Source: a virus. From it: a stretch of DNA of 31,152 bases. Below, piece by piece: positions 6,422 to 13,437 of this stretch. The notes beneath the pieces were generated by a model that saw nothing but the letters and a program-made list of their open reading frames with translations, ran no database searches and was not told the DNA's origin. Within the stretch, counting starts at the first letter, position 1. Each line of letters opens with the position of its first letter. The stretch lies in IMG/VR virus record IMGVR_UViG_3300032668_000096, positions 1 to 31,152 of that record; one strand, written 5' to 3'. The position numbers and the translations under genes are program-made.

Positions 6422-6676
6422 ATGGAAAACAATAACTGGATTACCGTCCCGAGCGTTTTTGTAGAACTGGGTTTTGAGCCGATCCCGGCGGACACATGGG
6501 TTGCCGGGGCAATGGTTCGCGAAGCTTATCGCAAGGTGGTCGGTAATTACCCTGTCAAGTCTTTACGCCATAAAACCAATGGGCCTGGGTCGCATTGTTT
6601 TGCAGTCTATCCGCCGGAATTTAGACAAATTGTTGGAAACCGCGATGAAATGAAGCTGCTGAAAGCATCGGCATGA
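6422..6676 (+). CDS. Small hypothetical protein
   Basis: An 84-residue protein starting four bases after the small terminase stop and overlapping the next gene (ATGA). The sequence reads as a compact mixed alpha/beta domain: ITVPSVFVELGFEPIPADTW, then REAYRKVVGNYPVKSLRHKT and a C-terminal HCFAVYPPEFRQIVGNRDEM. No family is recognised. Tight packing between packaging genes suggests it is expressed with them. Confidence 0.55.
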   Translation: MENNNWITVPSVFVELGFEPIPADTWVAGAMVREAYRKVVGNYPVKSLRHKTNGPGSHCFAVYPPEFRQIVGNRDEMKLLKASA

Positions 6677-6912
6677 CCAATCTCCCTTACGACCCCGGCG
6701 ATGCTGTCATCGAGCGCGAGCATGCGGTTATCGCCGTATGTCGCGCTCTGTCGCACCGGATGGTCGATGATTACGATCGCGCCGTGCTGCTGCGGTTTGC
6801 CGACGACGCCGAGATGCTTGTCAAGATCATGCAGCGCGTGCGTCAACTGACGACGTTGGGCATGAGCAAGCAAGAGGCGTTAGAAACCGCGCAGAAGGAA
6901 AGGAAGGATTGA
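6673..6912 (+). CDS. Small helical hypothetical protein
   Basis: A 79-residue protein with high predicted helix content, including VIEREHAVIAVCRALSHRMV and VLLRFADDAEMLVKIMQRVR, and ending in a charged tail (EALETAQKERKD). It begins inside the preceding gene's stop (ATGA). The sequence does not identify a family. Confidence 0.55.
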   Translation: MTNLPYDPGDAVIEREHAVIAVCRALSHRMVDDYDRAVLLRFADDAEMLVKIMQRVRQLTTLGMSKQEALETAQKERKD

Positions 6913-6913
6913 T

Positions 6914-7141
6914 ATGACGACGCTCGGCCCCCTCGCTTACGACGAAGCCCGCATGGCCCTCGATCCCGACGGCCCTGTGGGCGTGTCAGGTTCGCTGCAC
7001 ATAACCTCGATCCGTTCACCCAGCCTCGATGACCGCGTTGCGGTCCTGGAGGCCGACGTTGCCCGCCTGCGCCGGTTGCTGATGGACTGCATGCCGACGC
7101 CGCAGGCTGCCGTGCAGTGGCACGAGGAGGTCAATAAATGA
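6914..7141 (+). CDS. Small hypothetical protein with C-terminal coiled coil
   Basis: A 75-residue protein with a good Shine-Dalgarno (GGAAAGGAAGG). The first half is extended (LAYDEARMALDPDGPVGVSG); the second half contains LDDRVAVLEADVARLRRLLM at about residues 39-58, a short heptad-like coiled coil suggesting oligomerisation. It overlaps the next gene (ATGA). No family recognised. Confidence 0.55.
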   Translation: MTTLGPLAYDEARMALDPDGPVGVSGSLHITSIRSPSLDDRVAVLEADVARLRRLLMDCMPTPQAAVQWHEEVNK

Positions 7142-7446
7142 TTGATCCCATCGACATGCCATCCAAACGCGAAAGCATCCTGCGAAACGCCATCGAACTG
7201 ACGACGCAGACGAGGGACAAGGTATATGGCCCGCCCGAGCGCAACATGGCGTGCTTTGCCCGTCTAGTGAACGGTTATTTAGACTTCAGCGGCTATCGTT
7301 TAACAGCGCACGACGCTGCGATGATTATGGTGCTCTCAAAGGTCGCCCGAATCGCCGCTGGTTCCGGGTTTCACGAAGACAATTATACCGACGGCGCGGC
7401 TTATCTTGCTATTGCCGCCGAGGTGCATGAGAAGGTTAAGGCATGA
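7138..7446 (+). CDS. DUF6378-like phage protein
   Basis: A 102-residue protein matching the pattern I associate with DUF6378: ILRNAIELTTQTRDKVYGPP at residues 14-33, then a central LVNGYLDFSGYRLTAHDAAM and MIMVLSKVARIAAGSG, and a C-terminal DGAAYLAIAAEVHE. The all-helical layout and conserved Asp/Glu residues recall MazG-like nucleotide pyrophosphohydrolases, which would suit its position directly before the dUTPase, but the catalytic ExxE pattern is not obvious. It overlaps dut by ATGA. Confidence 0.65.
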   Translation: MIDPIDMPSKRESILRNAIELTTQTRDKVYGPPERNMACFARLVNGYLDFSGYRLTAHDAAMIMVLSKVARIAAGSGFHEDNYTDGAAYLAIAAEVHEKVKA

Positions 7447-7895
7447 TCCGCACAATACCGATCCACGTCAAACGTCTGCCGCACGCTGCCACGCTGCCGC
7501 TGCCGTCCTACGCGACCGTTGGCGCGTCCGGCGTCGATCTGCTGGCTGCTGTAGAAAGAGACATCGTGCTTTATTCGTATGACCGGCGCGTCATACCGAC
7601 CGGCATCGCCGTCGCCGTTCCGTCCGGCTACGAGTTACAAATCCGTCCTCGATCCGGGTTGGCTGCCAAGCACGGTGTCACCGTCATCAACACGCCCGGC
7701 ACTATCGACGCTGACTACCGTGGCGAGATCCACGTCGTCCTCGTCAACCATGGCGATACTCATTTCATCATCACCCGTGGCATGCGGATCGCCCAGGCGG
7801 TTCTTTGTCCTATTGTCCAAATCGACTGGCAGCCGGTCGTCGAACTGCCTGACACCGGTCGTGGCGGCGGTGGCTTCGGTAGCACGGGCGTCTGA
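7443..7895 (+). CDS. dut: dUTP diphosphatase
   Basis: A 150-residue trimeric-type dUTPase with all five motifs: ATVGASGVDLLAA (motif 1, residues about 24-36), PRSGLAAKHGVTV (motif 2, about 68-80), GTIDADYRGEIHVVLVN (motif 3, about 84-100), RIAQAVL (motif 4) and the Gly-rich RGGGGFGSTG (motif 5) at the C-terminus. It hydrolyses dUTP to dUMP and pyrophosphate, limiting uracil in phage DNA and feeding thymidylate synthesis. The length is typical of the family. It overlaps the large terminase start through TGATG. Confidence 0.93.
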   Translation: MIRTIPIHVKRLPHAATLPLPSYATVGASGVDLLAAVERDIVLYSYDRRVIPTGIAVAVPSGYELQIRPRSGLAAKHGVTVINTPGTIDADYRGEIHVVLVNHGDTHFIITRGMRIAQAVLCPIVQIDWQPVVELPDTGRGGGGFGSTGV

Positions 7896-10498
7896 TGCTC
7901 ATCCGTCTCGGCGCTGATCTGATTGACCGGGACGAGGCGCTGCTGGAGATCGAGCGGTGCGAACTGGAAGCGTCGCTATACGACTTTACCGTCGCCGCAT
8001 GGCCGACTATCGACAGCGCCCCCTTTGCTCATGGCGGCTACGCCCTACAGGCTATATGCGAGCATTTAGAGGCGTGTTGCGACGGTTATATCCCCAACCT
8101 GCTCATCAACGTGCCGCCGCGCTTTAGCAAGTCAACCATTTGCGGTGTTATGTTCCCGGCTTGGGTCTGGACGCAGCGCGCTAACACGCCGCTTGCCGGC
8201 CCAGGCGCGCAGTTCCTGCACGCTGGTTATGCAATGGCGTTGTCTTTGCAGGACTCAGTAAAATGCCGCACATTACTTCAATCTGACTGGTATCAGAAAA
8301 GATGGGGCGACCGATTCCAGTTAGTTGGCGACATGAATACTAAGACTAGATTTCAAAACAACAAGAACGGCATACGAAATACTGTGTCGGTCGGCGGCGC
8401 GACGACGGGCTTGGGCGGCAATTACCTCATCGGCGACGATCTCAACAACAGCGCCGAGGCGAACAGCGAAGCCATCATCAACAGCACCATCGAGTGGTGG
8501 GACATGGCTTGGTATAACCGCCTCAATAACTCTAAGCCGGGCCATGGCTGCCGCATCGTCATCGCCCAGCGTTTAAGCGAACTAGACATCAGCGGGCATG
8601 TTCTTGAGAAAGGCGTCGGCGATTGGCAGCACCTTTGCCTGCCGATGCGCTACGAACCAGAGCGATCCTTTCACACGACCCTGGTCCCTGCCCATTTGAC
8701 CGAAGACAACCAGCCGGTAAAGTGGTCCGACCCCCGCACCGTGCCGGGTGAACTGCTCTGGCCCGAGCGGTTCGATGAAGAGCAGGTTCGGCTGTTGGAA
8801 AAGACGCTCGGTCCCTGGGGCGCTGCCGGCCAGCTACAGCAGCGTCCTGAACCGGCGGGCGGCGGTATCATCAAGCGCGAATGGTGGCAGACCTGGATCG
8901 ACGAAGCCTTCCCGCCGTTCCACTTCATTGTCGCCAGCCTCGACACCGCCTACGGGTTGAAAGAAGAAAACGACTACAGCGCGCTGACCGTTTGGGGCGT
9001 GTTCTACGGCACCAGCGAGATACGCTCGACCCGGCACGTCAACAGATACGGCAAGCAGAGCGTCATCCAGCCGGGCGAAGTTGACGACATCGACGGTCTG
9101 CCCCGCGTCATGCTGATGACCGCCTTCCAGGACCGACTGGAATTGCACAACCTCGTCACCAAGGTCGGCGATACCTGCCGGAGGCTGAAGGTTGACCGGT
9201 TGCTGATCGAGAACAAAGCCAGCGGCATCAGTGTCGCGCAGGAAATACGCCGCATCTACGGTCATGAGGAGTTCGCCGTTCAGCTTGTCGATCCGCGTGG
9301 GCAGGACAAGCTGGCGCGGCTGTATTCGGTGCAGCACCTGTTCGCCGAGGAGATGATCTATGCGCCCGACCGTGCTTGGGCGGACATGGTTATCACGCAG
9401 GTTGGCCAGTTTCCTAAGGGGCGGAATGATGATTTGTGCCTTGTTGGTGATACTTTGATCACCATGGCAGATGGAACTACTAAACGCATAGATGAAATCA
9501 TGGTTGGAGATATGGTGGCAACCCCAGTTGGACCATGCCTAGTCTCTGCGGCTGCCATGACTGGCGTTCGCGAGGTATGGCAAATTAATTTTACGGGAGG
9601 AACTTTAACAGGAACCGCAAATCATCCTGTATGGGCCAATAATCAATGGAAACCGCTTGCTTCATTGTGTCCATCTGATACACTATGGACATTGTATCCA
9701 TTTAGCGGGAGCGGTTCATGGTTTTCCAACCTAAAGAAGGCGTTATTGTTGAAGTTGTTAAATTTAATGGGGTTAAATACCGTCGATACCCAAATTCAAC
9801 CAATCCGGCCCATAGAAGATACTTTGCCAGAGCCGGTCATAGATTGCACCGTGACGTTTGGATCTTTTTCAAAGGCCCAATTCCAAAGGGTTATCAAATC
9901 CATCACATTGATGGCAACACCGGGAATAATGACATTTCAAACCTTGAATGCATGCCATTCAAGGAACATCGCGCAAAACATGCCGATGAATACAGCGCAA
10001 GAGGTAAATCAGAAAAACGATTATCTCATCTTGCATCAATTCGTGAAAAAACTAAAGAATGGCATAGAAGTGATGAAGGCCGCGCTTGGCACAGACAAAA
10101 TGCATACACATCAATGCGAGCGGAAGGTGCGCCAAAACCTTACAGCAAAAGCCATTATACCGGGATTTGTGAGTGGTGCGGTTCGTTTTTTGAAGCAAAA
10201 AGTCCAAAAAAAACAATGTGTTCGATACAATGCGTTGACAGAAAATCAAAATTTGTGTGTGGTAAAATCCATAACGCCCACCCATACTATGCGTCCCGTT
10301 TACAACCTGACGGTTGATGGCGAACATTGTTATTTTGCTAATGGCGTCCTCACGCATAATTGCGACACTGTCAGCATGGCGTTACGACATATGCGCGAGG
10401 TCGGCCTGCTGACCCGGTCGGCGGAGCGTATGGCTGAGGTTGAAGACGCTACGAGGTTTAAGGGCAACAAGCCCCTGCAACCGCTATATCCCGTGTGA
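7895..10498 (+). CDS. Terminase large subunit precursor, interrupted by an intein
   Basis: An 867-residue precursor. The N-terminal ATPase has a Walker A-like NVPPRFSKST (residues 72-81) and acidic DD at 181-182 in NYLIGDDL. The nuclease domain has Asp350 (VASLDTAYG), Glu439 (LLIENKASG) and Asp512-Asp513 (KGRNDDL). Residues 515-822 are an intein starting at Cys515 and ending at Asn822, followed by Cys823. Splicing would give about 559 residues, the normal large-terminase length, and join NDDL to CDTVSMAL, restoring the usual third nuclease motif. The protein packages DNA into the prohead through the portal and cuts concatemers. Unspliced, the nuclease site would be broken. Confidence 0.92.
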   Translation: MLIRLGADLIDRDEALLEIERCELEASLYDFTVAAWPTIDSAPFAHGGYALQAICEHLEACCDGYIPNLLINVPPRFSKSTICGVMFPAWVWTQRANTPLAGPGAQFLHAGYAMALSLQDSVKCRTLLQSDWYQKRWGDRFQLVGDMNTKTRFQNNKNGIRNTVSVGGATTGLGGNYLIGDDLNNSAEANSEAIINSTIEWWDMAWYNRLNNSKPGHGCRIVIAQRLSELDISGHVLEKGVGDWQHLCLPMRYEPERSFHTTLVPAHLTEDNQPVKWSDPRTVPGELLWPERFDEEQVRLLEKTLGPWGAAGQLQQRPEPAGGGIIKREWWQTWIDEAFPPFHFIVASLDTAYGLKEENDYSALTVWGVFYGTSEIRSTRHVNRYGKQSVIQPGEVDDIDGLPRVMLMTAFQDRLELHNLVTKVGDTCRRLKVDRLLIENKASGISVAQEIRRIYGHEEFAVQLVDPRGQDKLARLYSVQHLFAEEMIYAPDRAWADMVITQVGQFPKGRNDDLCLVGDTLITMADGTTKRIDEIMVGDMVATPVGPCLVSAAAMTGVREVWQINFTGGTLTGTANHPVWANNQWKPLASLCPSDTLWTLYPFSGSGSWFSNLKKALLLKLLNLMGLNTVDTQIQPIRPIEDTLPEPVIDCTVTFGSFSKAQFQRVIKSITLMATPGIMTFQTLNACHSRNIAQNMPMNTAQEVNQKNDYLILHQFVKKLKNGIEVMKAALGTDKMHTHQCERKVRQNLTAKAIIPGFVSGAVRFLKQKVQKKQCVRYNALTENQNLCVVKSITPTHTMRPVYNLTVDGEHCYFANGVLTHNCDTVSMALRHMREVGLLTRSAERMAEVEDATRFKGNKPLQPLYPV
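9707..9711 (+). promoter_or_regulatory. Internal Shine-Dalgarno for the nested HNH gene
   Basis: GGGAG lies 6 bases upstream of the ATG at 9718 in the middle of the intein coding sequence. In the HNH frame a TAG stop at 9703-9705 comes just before it. Translation of the HNH protein therefore needs its own initiation here (or a frameshift in the few bases between). Confidence 0.65.
9718..10317 (+). CDS. HNH homing endonuclease nested out of frame in the intein
   Basis: A 199-residue protein in a frame offset from the terminase. It has an HNH core at about residues 58-88: PKGYQIHHIDGNTGNNDISN, LECMPFKEHRAKH. A C-terminal zinc-finger pattern follows, CEWCG with MCSIQC (Cys151, 154, 168, 172). 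The N-terminal part (about 15-50) with NPAHRRYFARAGHRLHRDVW is typical of phage HNH endonucleases. It probably cuts intein-free terminase genes so that the intein spreads by homing. The overlapping terminase frame stays open throughout the 600 bases. The HNH frame's end overlaps block F of the intein. Activity is inferred from family, not shown. Confidence 0.88.
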   Translation: MVFQPKEGVIVEVVKFNGVKYRRYPNSTNPAHRRYFARAGHRLHRDVWIFFKGPIPKGYQIHHIDGNTGNNDISNLECMPFKEHRAKHADEYSARGKSEKRLSHLASIREKTKEWHRSDEGRAWHRQNAYTSMRAEGAPKPYSKSHYTGICEWCGSFFEAKSPKKTMCSIQCVDRKSKFVCGKIHNAHPYYASRLQPDG

Positions 10499-10511
10499 TG
10501 GAGCCAATGAA

Positions 10512-10709
10512 ATGTTCATAAGGGCCGACGCAACCGTTGATGAAATCAAGGATGTTACTTTGAACGGTAAGCGGGTATTTGAAGTGACTGTCTCATGTCC
10601 TGACAATGCCAAGTGGATTGAAACCTATACTTTACCGGCAGAAGATGATACTGCTGCGGCCCAAGCGGCGATTGACCGCTTTGTTGAGCATTACGCCGCA
10701 CAGGAATAG
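10512..10709 (+). CDS. Small hypothetical protein
   Basis: A 65-residue protein. The ATG at 10512 follows GGAG (10500-10503) with good spacing; the in-frame ATG at 10440 lies within the terminase gene and is unlikely. The sequence suggests a small beta-rich domain (MFIRADATVDEIKDVTLNGK, then VFEVTVSCPDNAKW) followed by an acidic helix (DDTAAAQAAIDRFVEHYAAQ). No family recognised. It sits between terminase and portal. Confidence 0.6.
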   Translation: MFIRADATVDEIKDVTLNGKRVFEVTVSCPDNAKWIETYTLPAEDDTAAAQAAIDRFVEHYAAQE

Positions 10710-10711
10710 CC

Positions 10712-12997
10712 ATGCCCCTCGTCCCCGGCCTATCTTCTAACGTCAGGGTGGCGGAACCTCCGCCAGCTGATATGCCGGAAGGCATCGAAGTGGTGGTGGA
10801 TGGGCAGGACGACGGCAACGACACGCCCGAGTATGACGACAAGGGCAACGTGCTGCGGATCGAGCATCCTGATGGTTCGATCACCGTCAGCCTCAACGGA
10901 TCACCCGTTCAGAAGGCCGACAAAGGCCCTACAGGCTGGTTTGACAATCTGGTCGATGAAATAGACGAGATGGAGTTAAACCGCATCAGCGCCGATCTGA
11001 TGCGCGGTATTGAGGACGACATCAAGAGCCGACAGAAGTGGATCGAGGATCGCGCCCAGGGTATCAAGCTGCTCGGCCTTGAAATTGAAATCCCCAATCT
11101 TGCCGGTGCGTCCGATGGGGCGCCGGTCGAGGGTATGAGCCGGGTGCGGCACCCGCTGCTGTTAGAGGCGGTGCTGCGGTTCCAGGCCAATGCGCGTAGC
11201 GAGATGCTGCCGACCGATGGCCCGGTTAAAATCCGCGACGATAGCAATGGCGACACCATGCAGGAGGATCGTCTGGCCGACGCGCTAGAGCGCGACCTGA
11301 ACCATTTTCTGACGGCGGTGGCGACCGAGTATTACCCCGACACCGACAAGATGCTGTTCATGCTGGGCTTCGGCGGCACGGCGTTTAAGAAAGTCTATTT
11401 CTGCCCGCTGCGGAACAGGCCGGTCAGCGAGAGCGTCGATGCCAACGACCTGATCGTGTCCAATCAGGCGACCGATCTGATGAACGCTCGCCGGGTGACG
11501 CATCGGACGATGATGAAGCCTAGCACGGTGCGCCGGTTGCAGATCCTGGGCGTCTACAAGGATACCGACCTGCCACGCGCCGACATGCCCAAGCTGGATG
11601 CAGTGCGTGAGGAGGAAAACAGCCAGCAGGGTATTTCTGTTGATGCCGGCGATCCCGACGACCGCGACCGCGAAATCTACGAATGCTACTGTGAGTTAAA
11701 TATATCTGGGTTTGAACACAAGTATAAGGGGAAGGACAGTGGCCTGGAAGTCCCGTATCGTGTCACGATTGATGTCTCATCTAAGCAGATATTGTCGATT
11801 GTTAGGAATTATGATGAGGATGATAAAGAACTTCCTAGTGCCAGAGCCAACTTTGTTAAGTATACTTTTGTTCCCGGTCTGGGCTTCTACGATATTGGTC
11901 TTCTTCATATTCTTGGTAACACTACAAATGCTATCACTGCTGCTTGGCGCGAGTTGCTCGATGCTGGCATGTTTGCGTCGTTCCCTGGTTTCCTTATGGC
12001 TGACACTGGCGCTCGCCAGAATACGAACATATTCCGCGTTCCGCCGGGTGGTGGCGCGCTTGTCAAGACCGGAGGGATGCCTATTTCGCAAGCCATCATG
12101 CCCCTTCCATACAAGGAACCGTCCGGGGCGTTGATGAACCTTGTCGGCGACATGGCGCAGACGGGTATGCGGATTGGTGGGACAAGCGAGCAGCAAGTCG
12201 GTGAAGGGCGCGCTGATGCGCCGGTCGGCACGACGCTGGCGATGATCGAGCAAGCCACCAAGGTCATGAACGCGGTGCATAAGCGCATGCACGCCGCCCA
12301 GGCCGAGGAGTTTCAGTTGCTGGTGCGGGTGTTTCGTGAGCATCCCGAGAGTTTCTGGCAGCGCAATAAGAAGCCAGCTTATCAGTGGGATGAACAGACG
12401 TTCTTGGCTGCCTTGCAGAACTGCGAACTGACGCCGCAGGCCGATCCTAACACGTCGTCGCATGGTCAACGGTTGATGAAGCTGGCGGCGCTGAAGCAGC
12501 TACAGGCGGCGTCTCCGACGATGTATGACCCGATTGCCATAGATCAGGCGTGTATCCAAGCGATCGGCTTCAGCAACCCTGAGCAGTTCATGGCGCCGCC
12601 GCAAGCGCAGGGTCAGATGCCACCTGAATTGCAAAAACAGATGGCCGAGATGCAGGTTAAGAAGCAGGAGGCCGATGCGCGGACGTTGAAGGCGCAGGCC
12701 GAGGTTGCGAAGATGAAGGCCGAGACGGCGGTTATGCAAATGGATGCGACCAAGCCGGATCAGGGGCCGACGACGGTCGAGCAGGCCAAGGCGCAGGCGT
12801 CGTTGATGGACGCCCAAACGCGGCGTGAGCAGCTAAAGATCCATGCGGCGAAGGTGGCGTTCGATGATTCGAACAAGACCGAGGATCGTCAGTCTGATGA
12901 GAAGTTGCAGCTTCTTCAGATGGCGCGTGAGATATTGATCCACCCGGAGGCAGCGCCGATTGCTGCGCCGTTTGCCAAACAGGCTGAACAGAAATGA
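10712..12997 (+). CDS. Portal protein
   Basis: A 761-residue protein, close in length to the P22-type portal (about 725). Residues 85-130 contain MRGIEDDIKSRQKWIEDRAQ; about 145-170 contain GMSRVRHPLLLEAVLRFQAN, followed by RSEMLPTDGPVKI, patterns typical of podovirus portals. Around residues 440-470 is GGTSEQQVGEGRADAPVGTT, a conserved portal feature. The last 150 residues are Gln/Ala/Lys-rich coiled coil (the barrel region of large portals). The dodecameric ring would be the DNA entry and exit gate. The 3' end carries the first copy of a 13-bp repeat (12975-12987) and overlaps the next gene by ATGA. Confidence 0.88.
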   Translation: MPLVPGLSSNVRVAEPPPADMPEGIEVVVDGQDDGNDTPEYDDKGNVLRIEHPDGSITVSLNGSPVQKADKGPTGWFDNLVDEIDEMELNRISADLMRGIEDDIKSRQKWIEDRAQGIKLLGLEIEIPNLAGASDGAPVEGMSRVRHPLLLEAVLRFQANARSEMLPTDGPVKIRDDSNGDTMQEDRLADALERDLNHFLTAVATEYYPDTDKMLFMLGFGGTAFKKVYFCPLRNRPVSESVDANDLIVSNQATDLMNARRVTHRTMMKPSTVRRLQILGVYKDTDLPRADMPKLDAVREEENSQQGISVDAGDPDDRDREIYECYCELNISGFEHKYKGKDSGLEVPYRVTIDVSSKQILSIVRNYDEDDKELPSARANFVKYTFVPGLGFYDIGLLHILGNTTNAITAAWRELLDAGMFASFPGFLMADTGARQNTNIFRVPPGGGALVKTGGMPISQAIMPLPYKEPSGALMNLVGDMAQTGMRIGGTSEQQVGEGRADAPVGTTLAMIEQATKVMNAVHKRMHAAQAEEFQLLVRVFREHPESFWQRNKKPAYQWDEQTFLAALQNCELTPQADPNTSSHGQRLMKLAALKQLQAASPTMYDPIAIDQACIQAIGFSNPEQFMAPPQAQGQMPPELQKQMAEMQVKKQEADARTLKAQAEVAKMKAETAVMQMDATKPDQGPTTVEQAKAQASLMDAQTRREQLKIHAAKVAFDDSNKTEDRQSDEKLQLLQMAREILIHPEAAPIAAPFAKQAEQK
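12975..12987 (+). repeat. Direct repeat, left copy
   Basis: CCAAACAGGCTGA, identical to 13412-13424. It encodes the KQAE near the portal C-terminus. The pair flanks the AT-rich gene at 12994-13434. Confidence 0.7.
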
Positions 12998-13434
12998 ACG
13001 ACGCACGCGAATTAAGATTGATTAGAGCCATTGAAAATTGGGTCAGAAATGAAATTGCCATTGTAGTTAATGGTCAAGTTATATTTGCCCCATTGTCTAA
13101 TAAATTTTGCATTAAAAATAATATAACAAATGCGCGTTCTGATTATGAATTTAATGAATACAAAGGAAAAGGCTTTCAATCGCCTGAAGATGCTGCACGA
13201 GCATTTGTGGATTTAGTAACACAAGACTTGCTTGTTTTAACTGACCGTGCTTTTGGGACAGTAGTGTCACGAGTTCCTTGTGAAATTTATTTTCAAAAAG
13301 GGCTTTTAAGGGCAGGGTGGGCGTATTACGCTCGGTTGGCTATCGTCAATGTGCAAGATGATGAAGTCATCACATTCAATGGTGGCGATACCATTGAATG
13401 TGATGATTTCACCAAACAGGCTGAGGGGAAGTAG
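12994..13434 (+). CDS. Hypothetical protein on AT-rich cassette
   Basis: A 146-residue protein starting at the ATGA overlap with portal. Codons are strongly A/T-ending (AAT, ATT, AAA), unlike the flanking genes. Visible segments: an N-terminal helix (MNDARELRLIRAIENWVRNE), beta-rich IAIVVNGQVIFAPLSN, a middle EDAARAFVDLVTQDLLVL and a C-terminal GWAYYARLAIVNVQ. The last codons (KQAEGK) repeat the portal's end (KQAEQK). Its final fifth is encoded by a near-perfect palindrome. No family recognised; it looks like an acquired accessory gene. Confidence 0.6.
   Translation: MNDARELRLIRAIENWVRNEIAIVVNGQVIFAPLSNKFCIKNNITNARSDYEFNEYKGKGFQSPEDAARAFVDLVTQDLLVLTDRAFGTVVSRVPCEIYFQKGLLRAGWAYYARLAIVNVQDDEVITFNGGDTIECDDFTKQAEGK
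13362..13411 (+). repeat. 22-bp stem, 6-base loop inverted repeat
   Basis: Positions 13362-13383 pair with 13390-13411 around the loop GGCGAT, with a single G-T wobble. It lies inside the coding sequence of the AT-rich gene and directly abuts the right direct repeat. No T-run follows. Because of the symmetry, both strands can encode nearly the same peptide (ITFNG...TIECDDF). Confidence 0.85.
13412..13424 (+). repeat. Direct repeat, right copy
   Basis: CCAAACAGGCTGA, identical to 12975-12987 and read in the same frame as KQAE, ten bases before the stop of the AT-rich gene. Confidence 0.7.
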
Positions 13435-13437
13435 GCG

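Larger units (their letters stand above)
9437..10360 (+). other. Intein in the large terminase nuclease motif
   Basis: A 308-residue protein intron. The N-terminal splicing block is CLVGDTLITMADGTTKRIDE with Cys1; block B is GTANHPVWA with the TxxH pattern. The C-terminal blocks are VYNLTVDGEHCYFANGV and LTHN, with penultimate His and terminal Asn, and the next extein residue is Cys. All residues for standard splicing are present. The linker between blocks B and F (about intein residues 94-294) has no recognisable endonuclease in the terminase frame; the HNH is in another frame over the same bases. The region is visibly richer in A and T than flanking terminase DNA, which fits later acquisition. 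Confidence 0.9.
12988..13424 (+). mobile_element. Candidate 437-bp inserted cassette with direct repeats and terminal hairpin
   Basis: A segment much richer in A and T than its neighbours sits between portal and the next structural gene, bounded by a perfect 13-bp direct repeat (12975-12987 and 13412-13424). A 22-bp hairpin (13362-13411) ends on the base before the right repeat. Both copies are read in frame as KQAE, so the inserted gene ends in what looks like the portal's former C-terminus. No transposase is visible. Insertion with target duplication, or replication slippage at the repeat, could each produce this. Confidence 0.45.

Noticed and set aside
9437-10360. Intein as a frameshifted pseudogene of an in-frame HNH intein
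   Set aside because: Both splice blocks are complete and in the terminase frame without a stop, and the HNH has its own ribosome-binding site, so decay is the less economical explanation; still worth checking against raw reads.
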